From the NCBI RefSeq assembly GCF_016100975.1, contig NZ_JACFRN010000001.1, positions 124,001-188,000 on the forward strand: DNA of 64,000 nt. The letters are read 5' to 3'. Position numbers and translations under genes: made by a program. Below the pieces are notes generated by a model. That model had not been told where the DNA came from. It ran no database searches and was given only the letters and a program-made list of their open reading frames with translations. Below, one piece after another: positions 8,929 through 17,059 of the stretch (within the stretch, counting starts at the first letter, position 1; the number at the start of each line of letters is the position of its first letter). Source of the DNA: Lactobacillus sp. W8174. GTDB taxonomy: Bacteria; Bacillota; Bacilli; Lactobacillales; Lactobacillaceae.

Positions 8929-9493
8929 TAGAAAAGTTTTTTAACTAGACCAATTAGCCATTAAGTAATTTTTCAACTAGTTGAAAATAATTAGAATAAC
9001 TAATATTCTCTTTAGCCGCATATAAATGGTATTTCTCTTCACTTTTTTAGCGGGAAGTTATTAAATTTAAAAAGTAACCGATATGTAATTGCTCAAGTAT
9101 TGCGATAAATTTAGAAATCGTTCAAAAATACTTAAAATTATAGATGCAAGCATTAATTTTATTTAATAACAAATTATAAATATTAATTAACTGCTATTAT
9201 GTAATTATTTTTTTATTTTATTATTAGAAATAATAGTAATAAAATAAGGATTAATTAGACATACAACTTTTTGTGTGCGTTTTCAAAATAATAATAAATA
9301 TTTAACTTATTTTTATTACATATAATATTATTAGCGTTATTTATAATAAAAATATATGCAATTAAACTCTATAAAATACTTATTATATTTTATATTTATT
9401 TGAAAAATATAATATTTTTTGTTATTTAAATTTTATGTAAATTTATTTATAATATTTTGTAATGAAAACATATTTTTAAAATTTAATAATTTA

Positions 9494-9522
9494 TTGACAT
9501 TTAAGACTTCATTTATTAGGAT
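9494..9522 (+). promoter_or_regulatory. Candidate promoter within the AT-rich region
   Basis: A perfect -35 TTGACA (9494-9499) lies 17 bases from TAGGAT (9517-9522). It would start a transcript near 9530 that runs to the terminator at 9986, about 450 bases without a recognisable ORF. In DNA this AT-rich, -10-like sequences arise by chance, so the call rests mainly on the -35 box. Confidence 0.4.
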
Positions 9523-9652
9523 TATATTATCTAATTAATTTAACATATATTAGACATAATATTAGAGAGGTAGTGTTATTTTAAATAATTTAGGATAGAT
9601 ATTTGAATTTAAAATTTTAATTAATAGTTTAAGAAAGGATATGTTATGTAGT

Positions 9653-9694
9653 AAAAAAAGCAACCTCAATGGAGTAATCAATTGAAGTTGCTTT
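9653..9694 (-). terminator. Minus-strand terminator in AT-rich region
   Basis: The plus-strand arms 9657-9670 and 9681-9694 pair over 14 bases with a 10-base loop. The single odd pair is C-A on the plus strand but G-U on the minus strand, and seven T follow on the minus strand only. It therefore reads as the end of a leftward RNA that begins somewhere between 9700 and 10150. Confidence 0.6.
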
Positions 9695-9952
9695 CCGAAA
9701 TACAATGTTAGGAATAAATTTATAAAGTGTTTAATCATGCTAAAGATTATATTTATCCTTAACGCAGAAATTAGTAGCGAGAGAAGTCAAATAAGGTAAA
9801 TTCAACTCACTACTATAATTACTAATATTAAAGAAAGAAGTTTAAATTTGTAAAATTTTTGCCTTAATTAAGTAAAAATATTACACACATGTAGATTTAA
9901 TTATAAAATTCTTCTATGAATAAACATCTTAAAATCACATATACACTAGTTT

Positions 9953-9986
9953 AAAGGTTGTATTGAACTCTCATACAACCTTTTTT
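9953..9986 (+). terminator. Plus-strand terminator upstream of the MFS gene
   Basis: A perfect 11-bp stem (AAAGGTTGTAT / ATACAACCTTT) with a 9-base loop, followed by a run of T. No coding region precedes it, so it must end a non-coding or relic transcript. Confidence 0.75.
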
Positions 9987-10154
9987 GGCCAAATCATATG
10001 ACTTTAAAAAGGATGTCAAATATTAAGCAAAATAACTCCTGGTCACATGTAATTGCATGTTTTAACTTAAGATCGTCTTTTTAGTTCATTTTGTTATATG
10101 CCAACCTTTAAGTGATAGAATAGATAAGTCAAGTTTAAAGTAAGTGAGGTAAAA

Positions 10155-11339
10155 ATGACAAAAGGAAAAACGGTTTATACTAAAGATGTATTATTAGTTA
10201 TGGCAGCTTCATTCTTTTTTATGTTTAGTACCATGTTTGTGAACCCTCTGATTAACGGCTATGCTAAAAGTTTGGGAGCTAGTAGTGGCTTTGCAGGCTT
10301 AATTGTGGGAATTATGAGTATAGCTGCAATGTTTTTACGACCGATTGCTGGCAATTTGACAGATAAATTTTCAAAATACCGTTTATCTTTTATCGGCGGA
10401 ATTCTCATAGTGGTCGGTGTAACCGGCTACGTAATAGCACCGGCAAGCAATTGGTTGCTCCTTTTTCGGTTAATTAACGGTTCAGGCTATGTTCTTTGCA
10501 CCGTTTGCATGACGACTTGGCTTGCCTTTTTGGTACCACGTGCTCACGTTGGTCAGGCAATGGGATTTTATGGTCTGATGAATGCACTTGCGATGGCTGT
10601 TGCTCCGGCACTGGCTATTAGTACTTATCAAAAAACAGGATACAGAACTGCTATTATTGCTTCTGCAGTTTCGGCCCTTTTAATGGTCATTATAATTCAA
10701 TTTGTTGGCAATAAGGCAAAACCTAAAAAAGTTAAACAATCAGAACAGAAAAAATCATTTTTGCATCTTAAAATTATTCAAAAAAACGTATTGCCTATAG
10801 CAATGCTCACTACTTTGTTTGCCTTCCCTTATTTTGCCACACAAGCTGATCTGGTTACTTACGTTGAAGAGCGTCATTTGAGTGTAAATGTAGGCTCCTA
10901 TTTTTTAATTTATGCTGTTGTACTATTGCTTATTCGAATAGTTTTAAAAAATCTCTTTGATACTGTTAAATTTGGCACTTGGTTTTGGTTTAGTGTTGCT
11001 GCCACCCTTATTTACCTGATTTTGCTGGCAACAATGAAAAATAACTGGATAATGGCTCTCGCAGCTGCTTTTATGGCTATTGGTTATGGTCTAATGTATT
11101 CAGTTTTACAGTCAACTGCAATGCTCTTAGCGCCAATTAGTGAGCAGGGCTTAGCAAGTAGCACATTTTACTTAGGTCTTGACTTTGGCATGGCTTTCGG
11201 TCCTATAATCATGGGATTTATAAATGACTTATTACCAGTTAAATACTTTTATTTAGTACAGTTAATTTTAATACCGTTTATGATATTGGTTTATTTCCAT
11301 TACCGCGTTCGTTTGAACGGTGCAATAAGGCACCATTAA
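10155..11339 (+). CDS. Major facilitator superfamily transporter
   Basis: 394 residues with twelve predicted transmembrane helices and a central basic loop (KAKPKKVKQSEQKKS, about residues 189-203) between the two six-helix halves. The cytoplasmic loop 2-3 motif appears as GNLTDKFSKYR near residue 74, a form of the MFS signature. The family includes drug and metabolite exporters; the substrate cannot be read from sequence. The start ATG follows GTGAGG by 6 bases. It is a single-gene unit ending in a bidirectional terminator shared with pyrE. Confidence 0.85.
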   Translation: MTKGKTVYTKDVLLVMAASFFFMFSTMFVNPLINGYAKSLGASSGFAGLIVGIMSIAAMFLRPIAGNLTDKFSKYRLSFIGGILIVVGVTGYVIAPASNWLLLFRLINGSGYVLCTVCMTTWLAFLVPRAHVGQAMGFYGLMNALAMAVAPALAISTYQKTGYRTAIIASAVSALLMVIIIQFVGNKAKPKKVKQSEQKKSFLHLKIIQKNVLPIAMLTTLFAFPYFATQADLVTYVEERHLSVNVGSYFLIYAVVLLLIRIVLKNLFDTVKFGTWFWFSVAATLIYLILLATMKNNWIMALAAAFMAIGYGLMYSVLQSTAMLLAPISEQGLASSTFYLGLDFGMAFGPIIMGFINDLLPVKYFYLVQLILIPFMILVYFHYRVRLNGAIRHH

Positions 11340-11355
11340 ACCTTTTTAAATAAAA

Positions 11356-11400
11356 GAAAAACTGACTAATCTTGTCTTAGTAAAAGATTGGTCAGTTTTT
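11356..11400. terminator. Bidirectional terminator between MFS gene and pyrE
   Basis: A long stem (AAAAACTGACTAATCT / AGATTGGTCAGTTTTT) with a 12-base loop has a T run on both strands. It serves the rightward MFS transcript and the leftward pyrFE transcript. Confidence 0.9.
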
Positions 11401-11430
11401 AATATCTCATAATATAATTGGCTTTGCTTT

Positions 11431-12075
11431 TTATTGGAACTTTTTACCCCATTCCCAAGGATCTTCGTGCCATGTCTTTAAAGCTTCATATTCTGTTGAA
11501 GTTATGTATTTCATCTCTTTTTCTTTTTGCAATAGTTCAGGATATGTTAACAAAGGACTATAGTCAACGTTAGCTTGAGCAAAGTTAGCTTTAGTATCTT
11601 TTAAATAATAGGTAAATATTGAGCTTACGCCGATTACATTGCCGCCTTCTTTTTCAGTTGCTTTTACTGCATTAATAACTGAGCCACCAGTTGTAATTAA
11701 ATCGTCGATTAGTACAATTTGATCGTTGCTATTAAAGCGACCTTCAATTTGTTTACCTTTACCATGATCTTTTGGCTTTGGGCGTACATAAATCATTGGC
11801 AAGTGCAATTTAGTGGCTACCCAGGCTGCATGGGGAATTCCGGCAGTAGCAACGCCACCGATTATACTTACATCTGGATATTTTTCTTTAATAAGAGCTG
11901 CTAAATCTGAAGCAATCCAGTTACGCAAGTCTGGATAGGAAACAGTTAATCTTAAATCAGTATAAATGGGAGATAACATACCACTTGCATAAGTGTAGGG
12001 TTTGTCAGGTGATATCGTAATAATTTTTTCTTCAACTAACTTATTAATAATTTGATCTTGATGCATTTTACTCAA
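11431..12075 (-). CDS. pyrE: Orotate phosphoribosyltransferase
   Basis: Transfers phosphoribose from PRPP to orotate, giving OMP, the fifth step of UMP synthesis. The 214-residue protein carries the PRPP-binding motif IVLIDDLITTGGS near residues 120-132 and the KPKDHGKGKQIEG catalytic loop near 101. Its ATG lies inside the last codons of pyrF (8-base overlap), so the pair forms a pyrF-pyrE operon separate from the main pyr operon. Confidence 0.97.
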   Translation of the reverse strand: MSKMHQDQIINKLVEEKIITISPDKPYTYASGMLSPIYTDLRLTVSYPDLRNWIASDLAALIKEKYPDVSIIGGVATAGIPHAAWVATKLHLPMIYVRPKPKDHGKGKQIEGRFNSNDQIVLIDDLITTGGSVINAVKATEKEGGNVIGVSSIFTYYLKDTKANFAQANVDYSPLLTYPELLQKEKEMKYITSTEYEALKTWHEDPWEWGKKFQ

Positions 12076-12775
12076 ACTCCTTTTTAATTTCTCGATAAAC
12101 TAAAGCGGGATCTTCAGCCTGCGTAATTGGTCGACCCACTACAAGAGCACTTGAACCAAATTCTTTTGCTTTTTGTGGTGTGGCTATACGCTTTTGATCA
12201 TCAGTGGTACTATTTGACAATCTGATTCCTGGTGTGACGTATAAAAAATCAGAACCAACCTGATTTTTAAGATTTTTCACTTCAAGTGGCGAACATATCA
12301 CACCATCTGCACCTGCTTTTTTTGCAGTTTGTGCCAGACTAACTACTTGCTCTGCCATTGATAATGAACAGTTTTGTTCATTTGCCAAAATTTTTTCTGA
12401 AATTGAGGTCAATTCTGTAACTGCTAGTAATTTGGGAGTTTCATTTCCAGTTGGTGTTCCATCTATCAAGCCCTTTTTTGCGGCTAAAATCATTTCACTT
12501 CCGCCCAAAGCATGTACTGTTGTGCATAAAATACCTAATTGAGCAATCTGTCTTGCAGCTTGATAAACTGTATTAGGAATATCATGTAATTTAAGATCTA
12601 AAAAAATCTGATATCCTTGTTTTACTAAACTCTTTACAAATTCTGATCCATAATGATAATAAAGTTCCATACCAATCTTTAAGTATGTTTCTTGGGGATG
12701 ACCTAGCTTTGTTAGCAATTCAAGAACATCATTTTGGTTGTCAAAGTCCAAAGCTACAAATACTGCTTTTTCCAT
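12068..12775 (-). CDS. pyrF: Orotidine-5'-phosphate decarboxylase
   Basis: Decarboxylates OMP to UMP. The 235-residue TIM barrel has the catalytic Lys/Asp array DLKLHDIPN at residues 60-68 and the phosphate-binding VGRPITQAEDP near the C-terminus. A GTG at 12787 would extend the frame, but GGAGG overlaps that extension and sits 5 bases before the ATG at 12775, which is taken as the start. It lies downstream of a PyrR-type attenuator, so its expression should fall when UMP is plentiful. Confidence 0.96.
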   Translation of the reverse strand: MEKAVFVALDFDNQNDVLELLTKLGHPQETYLKIGMELYYHYGSEFVKSLVKQGYQIFLDLKLHDIPNTVYQAARQIAQLGILCTTVHALGGSEMILAAKKGLIDGTPTGNETPKLLAVTELTSISEKILANEQNCSLSMAEQVVSLAQTAKKAGADGVICSPLEVKNLKNQVGSDFLYVTPGIRLSNSTTDDQKRIATPQKAKEFGSSALVVGRPITQAEDPALVYREIKKEFE

Positions 12776-12787
12776 TAAAACCTCCAC

Positions 12788-12888
12788 AAAAAAAGCCTAT
12801 TTTGGTACGAGAGTGCATCAAAATAGACCTTTTATTTAATTTAAGTCTTGTTTTTAACTTGCGGTCTCTCTGTACCGTTTAAAGTTTA
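12788..12888 (-). promoter_or_regulatory. PyrR-type attenuator in the pyrFE leader
   Basis: Read on the minus strand, the leader has TTTAA then ACGGTACAGAGAGACCG (hairpin with the CAGAGAG PyrR-contact loop, 12861-12888), and further on a terminator with stem CTATTTTG / CAAAATAG and seven T (12788-12829), ending just before the pyrF ribosome binding site. This is the arrangement of PyrR-regulated leaders: PyrR-UMP stabilises the first hairpin so the terminator can form. Confidence 0.8.
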
Positions 12889-12897
12889 TCATTAATG

Positions 12898-12926
12898 AGA
12901 TTACCATTTTTGTTTATAAAATACAA
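12898..12926 (-). promoter_or_regulatory. pyrFE promoter candidate
   Basis: On the minus strand TTGTAT (12926-12921) is 17 bases from TAATCT (12903-12898), placing the transcript start just ahead of the PyrR-binding hairpin. Confidence 0.5.
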
Positions 12927-12961
12927 TAAAAATTTTGTTTTTAAAAAGTAAAGAAATTGTG

Positions 12962-13013
12962 TAAAATATATCCAAAAATAATTGTATTGACAGTGAGCTT
13001 ACATTTTTGGAGG
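12962..13013 (+). promoter_or_regulatory. pyrD 5'-end hairpin covering the Shine-Dalgarno site
   Basis: The -10-like TAAAAT (12962-12967) puts the transcript start at about 12972-12975. The very first bases, CCAAAAAT (12972-12979), pair perfectly with ATTTTTGG (13003-13010), whose final GG begins the pyrD Shine-Dalgarno GGAGG (13009-13013). There is no PyrR element here. The layout resembles the CTP-sensing start-site switch of enteric pyrC and pyrD mRNAs. The -35 region is weak, and the mechanism is inferred. Confidence 0.5.
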
Positions 13014-13018
13014 GTAAA

Positions 13019-13942
13019 ATGACAAACATCAGTGTAAAATTGCCTGGACTTAATTTGAAAAACCCAGTGATGCCTGCTAGTGGTACTTTCGGTTTCGCAG
13101 ATGTGCCAGCGGCAAAAAAATTTGATTTGAACGAACTGGGAGCGCTAATTATTAAAACTGCTACTCCGAATCCGCGTTTAGGAAATCCTCAACCACAAAT
13201 TGCAGTTTTAGATAACGGTGTATTAAATTCAGTTGGTTTGACCAATCCCGGGATTGATAAAGTTATCAGCGAAAAGTTATCTAATTTAAAAAAGCAATAT
13301 CCAGCACTACCGATTATTGCCAGTGTAGGCGGTGAAAGTGAAGAAGGCTATATTGAAGTTGCTCAAAAGCTGTCAGATTCCAAACTGGTTAATGCTCTGG
13401 AAATTAATGTTTCTTGCCCCAATGTTGCTCAAGGTGGAATGGCATTTGGTGTTCATCCAAGAGTGGTGGAGAAACTGACTGCTGCAATAAAAAATACAGT
13501 TGATTTGCCCGTTTTTGTAAAGTTGACGCCTAATGTAACTGATATAGTTGCATTAGCGCAGGCTGCTGAAACAGGTGGTGCTGATGGCTTATCTTTAATA
13601 AATACTGTAACTGGTATGAGGATTAACATAAAGACTCGCAAACCTCTTCTTGGAAATAATTTTGGTGGTTACTCTGGTCCTGCAGTGAAGCCCATTGCCT
13701 TATATCAGATTAATCAGGTAAGACGGGTTACAAATTTGCCAATTATCGGTATGGGGGGAATTGCATCGGCTGAAGATGTGGTTGAATTTATGCTTGCTGG
13801 TGCTAACGCTGTTGCAGTAGGTAGTGCCCATTTTAAGGATCCCTTAGCTTGTCCGCATATTGTCCATGACTTACCGCAGGTTTTGAATAATTTAGGAGTC
13901 AATGATATTAAAGATTTAGTTGGTCAAGTTGAATATAACTAA
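13019..13942 (+). CDS. pyrD: Dihydroorotate dehydrogenase, class 1B catalytic subunit type
   Basis: Oxidises dihydroorotate to orotate with FMN. The 307-residue barrel has the class 1 active-site cysteine at Cys133 in [29 protein letters not shown] and [13 protein letters not shown] match the NAD-linked 1B subtype rather than the fumarate-linked 1A. Class 1B enzymes usually work with the iron-sulfur subunit PyrK, and no pyrK is present in the window. The ATG at 13019 follows GGAGG by 5 bases; a TTG at 13007 is in frame but lies within the ribosome binding region. Confidence 0.95.
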   Translation: MTNISVKLPGLNLKNPVMPASGTFGFADVPAAKKFDLNELGALIIKTATPNPRLGNPQPQIAVLDNGVLNSVGLTNPGIDKVISEKLSNLKKQYPALPIIASVGGESEEGYIEVAQKLSDSKLVNALEINVSCPNVAQGGMAFGVHPRVVEKLTAAIKNTVDLPVFVKLTPNVTDIVALAQAAETGGADGLSLINTVTGMRINIKTRKPLLGNNFGGYSGPAVKPIALYQINQVRRVTNLPIIGMGGIASAEDVVEFMLAGANAVAVGSAHFKDPLACPHIVHDLPQVLNNLGVNDIKDLVGQVEYN

Positions 13943-13974
13943 AAAGCTAACATTAGCAATATCCAACTTTACTA

Positions 13975-14003
13975 TTGACAATTTGAATTCGAAACAGTAT
14001 ATT
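13975..14003 (+). promoter_or_regulatory. Promoter of the pyrR operon
   Basis: TTGACA (13975-13980), a 17-base spacer and TATATT (13998-14003) form a near-consensus sigma-A promoter about 15 bases before the PyrR-binding leader. Confidence 0.8.
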
Positions 14004-14015
14004 TAAACAGATGTC

Positions 14016-14109
14016 CTTTAAAATTAGTCCCGTGAGGCTAGCAAGGAAAGCTCAATTAAGTATTGACTTTTACAAAGCATTTAGTCTCAAATAGATTAAG
14101 TGCTTTTTT
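14016..14109 (+). promoter_or_regulatory. PyrR attenuator upstream of pyrR
   Basis: TTTAAAATTAGTCCCGTGAGG followed by CTAGCAAGG (about 14016-14045) matches the PyrR-binding consensus ARUCC-N-GNGAGGYU with the trailing AAGG. The terminator stem 14074-14087 / 14093-14106 (14 bp with two G-U pairs, loop CAAAT, T run) lies just before the pyrR ribosome binding site. PyrR thus represses its own operon. Confidence 0.9.
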
Positions 14110-14137
14110 CATGGGCAATGTACTACAGGAGAAAAAA

Positions 14138-14680
14138 ATGACAAAAGAAATTTGGGATGCCTCAGCAATGAAAAGAGCGTTGACAAGAATTACTTATGAA
14201 ATCATTGAACGAAATAAAGGCACGGAGAATTTGGTTCTGGTAGGAATAAAAACTCGTGGTGTATATTTAGCTCAACGCATTCATGATCGGATTCAGAAGC
14301 TTGAAGGTGTTGATGTTCCACTTGGTCAGCTTGATATTACTTTATATCGTGATGATCGTCACGATGCATCATTAAAACTAGATCCCGTTGTTAATTCGAG
14401 TGAACTCGGTGTTGAAATTAACAATAAACACGTGATTTTAGTTGATGATGTTATTTTTACCGGTCGGACAATTAGAGCAGCAATGGATGCTTTAATGGAT
14501 AAAGGCAGACCTAGTTCAATTGCCGTTGCTGCTTTGGTTGACCGTGGTCATCGCGAACTTCCAATTCGAGCAGATTTTGTTGGTAAAAACATTCCAACTT
14601 CATCACATGAAGAGATAGCTGTTCATGTAGAAGAAATTGATAATAAAGACAATGTGGAATTAAAACCATTGCCACAATAA
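14138..14680 (+). CDS. pyrR: Bifunctional pyr operon attenuator / uracil phosphoribosyltransferase
   Basis: An RNA-binding regulator that senses UMP/UTP against PRPP and promotes termination in pyr leaders; it also has weak UPRTase activity. The 180-residue protein has the PRPP motif [13 protein letters not shown] near residues 99-111 and the [10 protein letters not shown] and VGIKTRGV segments typical of PyrR. A longer in-frame ORF runs into the terminator upstream; the ATG at 14138, 7-8 bases after AGGAG, is the right start. Its targets here include the leaders of pyrF, pyrR and pyrB. Confidence 0.97.
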   Translation: MTKEIWDASAMKRALTRITYEIIERNKGTENLVLVGIKTRGVYLAQRIHDRIQKLEGVDVPLGQLDITLYRDDRHDASLKLDPVVNSSELGVEINNKHVILVDDVIFTGRTIRAAMDALMDKGRPSSIAVAALVDRGHRELPIRADFVGKNIPTSSHEEIAVHVEEIDNKDNVELKPLPQ

Positions 14681-14683
14681 AAA

Positions 14684-14811
14684 ATTAATTCAACCGTTTA
14701 ATTGGCTCCAGAGAGGGTCAGAAGGGTTTGAGTTCATTTTATTGAGTCTCTGACTATACTAAAAACCCTTTTGCTAAACCTGGAGCTGAAAAGCTTTAGG
14801 TTTATTTTTTT
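14684..14811 (+). promoter_or_regulatory. PyrR attenuator between pyrR and pyrB
   Basis: The leader contains TTGGCTCCAGAGAGGGTCAG followed by AAGG, the PyrR-binding hairpin. The terminator at 14776-14811 has a 12-bp stem with two G-U pairs, a GAAA tetraloop and seven T. It adjusts expression of pyrB and later genes separately from pyrR. Confidence 0.9.
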
Positions 14812-14825
14812 GGAAGAGAGTAAAA

Positions 14826-15782
14826 ATGAAAAATATTAATCTTGTTACCCTAAAATCATTTGTAAGTGTCGAAAACTTAACAGTTGAAGAAGTAATGGCA
14901 CTTATTGAAAGAGCTGAGTTCTTTAAAAAAGGTGGTGCTCGTCCACACCTAACACAACCAGTTTTTGTCACAAACATGTTTTTTGAAAATTCTAGCAGAA
15001 CTCACACGAGTTTTGAAATGGCAGAAAGAAAATTAGGATTAAGCGTAATACCATTTGACCCTGCTCACAGTTCAACCAAAAAAGGTGAAACGCTTTACGA
15101 TACTTCACTTATCATGGCAGCTCTCGGGATTGATCTTGAAGTTATCAGGCATACTGAAAATGAATACTATAACCAACTGATACACCCCAAGCAAAACCAA
15201 CACCTTGATATAGGCGTGATAAATGCCGGAGATGGAAGCGGTCAGCACCCATCACAATGTATGCTTGACATGATGACAATTCATGAGCATTTTGGCCATT
15301 TTAAGGGCCTTAAAGTAGCTATCGTAGGAGATATTACTAATTCTCGAGTTGCTAAAAGTAATATGGAACTTTTGACCAGGCTTGGAGCCAAAGTTTATTT
15401 CTCTGGTCCTGATTATTGGTATGACACACAATACGATAAGTATGGTGAATATAAACCAATTGATGACTTGATTAATAAAATGGATGTAATGATGCTGTTA
15501 AGAGTTCAGCACGAACGACACGCTGGTGATCCTAACGAAGCAAAATTTGATGCTCAAGAGTATCAAGCAAAATATGGAATTAACCAAAAGCGATATGAGC
15601 AAATGAAAGATGATGCCATTATTATGCACCCGGGTCCGATTAACCATGATGTTGAACTTAGCGGTGACTTAGTTGAAGCTCCAAAGTGTCGGTTTGTAAG
15701 GCAAATGGAAAATGGCGTTTTTATGAGAATGGCAATGATTGAAGCAGTTATGCGTGGACGCAAATTAGGGGGATTGTCTTGA
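14826..15782 (+). CDS. pyrB: Aspartate carbamoyltransferase catalytic subunit
   Basis: Condenses carbamoyl phosphate and aspartate. The 318-residue protein carries the carbamoyl-phosphate loop as [10 protein letters not shown] (Ser in place of the usual Thr of STRT) near residue 55, [12 protein letters not shown] near 140 and the HPGPINH segment near 270. No pyrI regulatory subunit is present, as usual in Firmicutes. Its stop overlaps the pyrC start (TGATG). Confidence 0.97.
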   Translation: MKNINLVTLKSFVSVENLTVEEVMALIERAEFFKKGGARPHLTQPVFVTNMFFENSSRTHTSFEMAERKLGLSVIPFDPAHSSTKKGETLYDTSLIMAALGIDLEVIRHTENEYYNQLIHPKQNQHLDIGVINAGDGSGQHPSQCMLDMMTIHEHFGHFKGLKVAIVGDITNSRVAKSNMELLTRLGAKVYFSGPDYWYDTQYDKYGEYKPIDDLINKMDVMMLLRVQHERHAGDPNEAKFDAQEYQAKYGINQKRYEQMKDDAIIMHPGPINHDVELSGDLVEAPKCRFVRQMENGVFMRMAMIEAVMRGRKLGGLS

Positions 15783-17059
15783 TGACAACTGTGATTAAAA
15801 ATGGCTATATTTATACTGATGGAGAAATAGTACATGGTGACCTTTTAATTAAAAATGGTGTAATTTCTGCAATTGGTATTGGTTTAAAAGCAGAAAATAT
15901 AATTGATGCCAAAAATCAATTAGTAAGCCCAGGACTTGTTGATGTACATGTTCATTACAGAGATCCTGGACAAACTGATAAAGAAAATGTCAGAACCGGT
16001 TCGCTGGCAGCAGCACATGGTGGTTTCACTACTGTTTGTGCAATGCCGAATGTAGTACCGGTACCCAATACATCAGAACTTATGAGTAAAATGGTACAAA
16101 ACAATTGTGAAAATGGTGTAGTCCATATTTTGCAATATGCACCTATTACAGTTAATGAAGATACTAATGAAATTCCTGATTATGCAGCTCTAAAAAAAGC
16201 TGGCTGTATTGCACTGAGCAATGATGGCAAAGGTGTTCAGAATGCTGGCACGATGTATTTGGCAATGCAAAGGGCGCAGGCTAATAATTTAATTATTGCC
16301 GAACATGCTCAAGATGATTCGTTGTTCAAACATGGCGTTATAAATGAAGGTCAAAAGGCTAGTGAATTTAATTTAGCTCCAATTACTGAATTAGCTGAAA
16401 CAACTCAAATTGCCAGAGATTTATTATTGGCGCAAAAGACTGGCGTTCATTACCATGTTTGCCATGTTTCTACTAAGAAAGGCGTTGAATTGATCAGAAT
16501 TGCTAAAAGTAAAGGTATTAATGTTACCTGCGAAGTTGCTCCTCATCATCTTCTATTAGGAGAAGAAGATATTATCAGTGATAATGCTAATTTTAAAATG
16601 AATCCGCCTTTGAGAACCAAAGGAGATCAAAAAGCACTTTTAGCTGGATTACTTGATGGCACAATTGACATGATAGCTACTGATCATGCTCCTCATACTG
16701 CAAGTGATAAGCAAAATGGTTTTGCCACGGCTGCATTTGGTATTGTTGGCAGCGAAACGGCTTTTAGTGAGCTCTACACTAAATTTGTTAAAACTGGTAT
16801 TTTTACTCTTGAGCAGTTATTAAATTGGCTCACTTTGGCTCCCGCTAAAACTTTTGGTTTGGAAAAAGCTGGAAAAATAGCTTTAGGTCAACCGGCAGAT
16901 ATTGCAATTTTCGATCTTCACAAAAAAGAAGCTATTAATGCAGCTAATTTTAAGTCTAAGGGAAGGAATACTCCTTTTAATAGTGATGCAGTTTATGGCC
17001 AAACTGTTTTAACAATGGTCGACGGCCAGATTGTTTTTCAAAGTGAGGAAAGTAAATGA
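15782..17059 (+). CDS. pyrC: Dihydroorotase
   Basis: Zinc amidohydrolase that cyclises carbamoyl aspartate to dihydroorotate. It shows the metal-binding DVHVHYRDPG near residue 57, EVAPHHLLL near 255 and ATDHAPH near residue 302, and has the 425-residue length of the type I Bacillus form. The ATG at 15782 overlaps the pyrB stop; a TTG three bases earlier is also possible, since the AGGGGG at 15767-15772 fits either. The last bases overlap pyrAA by 4. Confidence 0.97.
   Translation: MTTVIKNGYIYTDGEIVHGDLLIKNGVISAIGIGLKAENIIDAKNQLVSPGLVDVHVHYRDPGQTDKENVRTGSLAAAHGGFTTVCAMPNVVPVPNTSELMSKMVQNNCENGVVHILQYAPITVNEDTNEIPDYAALKKAGCIALSNDGKGVQNAGTMYLAMQRAQANNLIIAEHAQDDSLFKHGVINEGQKASEFNLAPITELAETTQIARDLLLAQKTGVHYHVCHVSTKKGVELIRIAKSKGINVTCEVAPHHLLLGEEDIISDNANFKMNPPLRTKGDQKALLAGLLDGTIDMIATDHAPHTASDKQNGFATAAFGIVGSETAFSELYTKFVKTGIFTLEQLLNWLTLAPAKTFGLEKAGKIALGQPADIAIFDLHKKEAINAANFKSKGRNTPFNSDAVYGQTVLTMVDGQIVFQSEESK

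Larger units (their letters stand above)
8929..10140. other. Extremely AT-rich gene-free region
   Basis: About 1.2 kb with no convincing coding region on either strand. The stretch near 9100-9640 is made almost wholly of A and T and is far poorer in GC than the flanking genes. It contains a consensus-like promoter (9494), two ribosome-binding-site-like purine runs that lead only to immediate stops (near 9565 and 9631), a minus-strand terminator (9653-9694) and a plus-strand terminator (9953-9986). It may be a decayed gene or insertion, a non-coding RNA locus, or both. No known riboswitch, tmRNA, 6S or RNase P signature was recognised. Confidence 0.6.
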
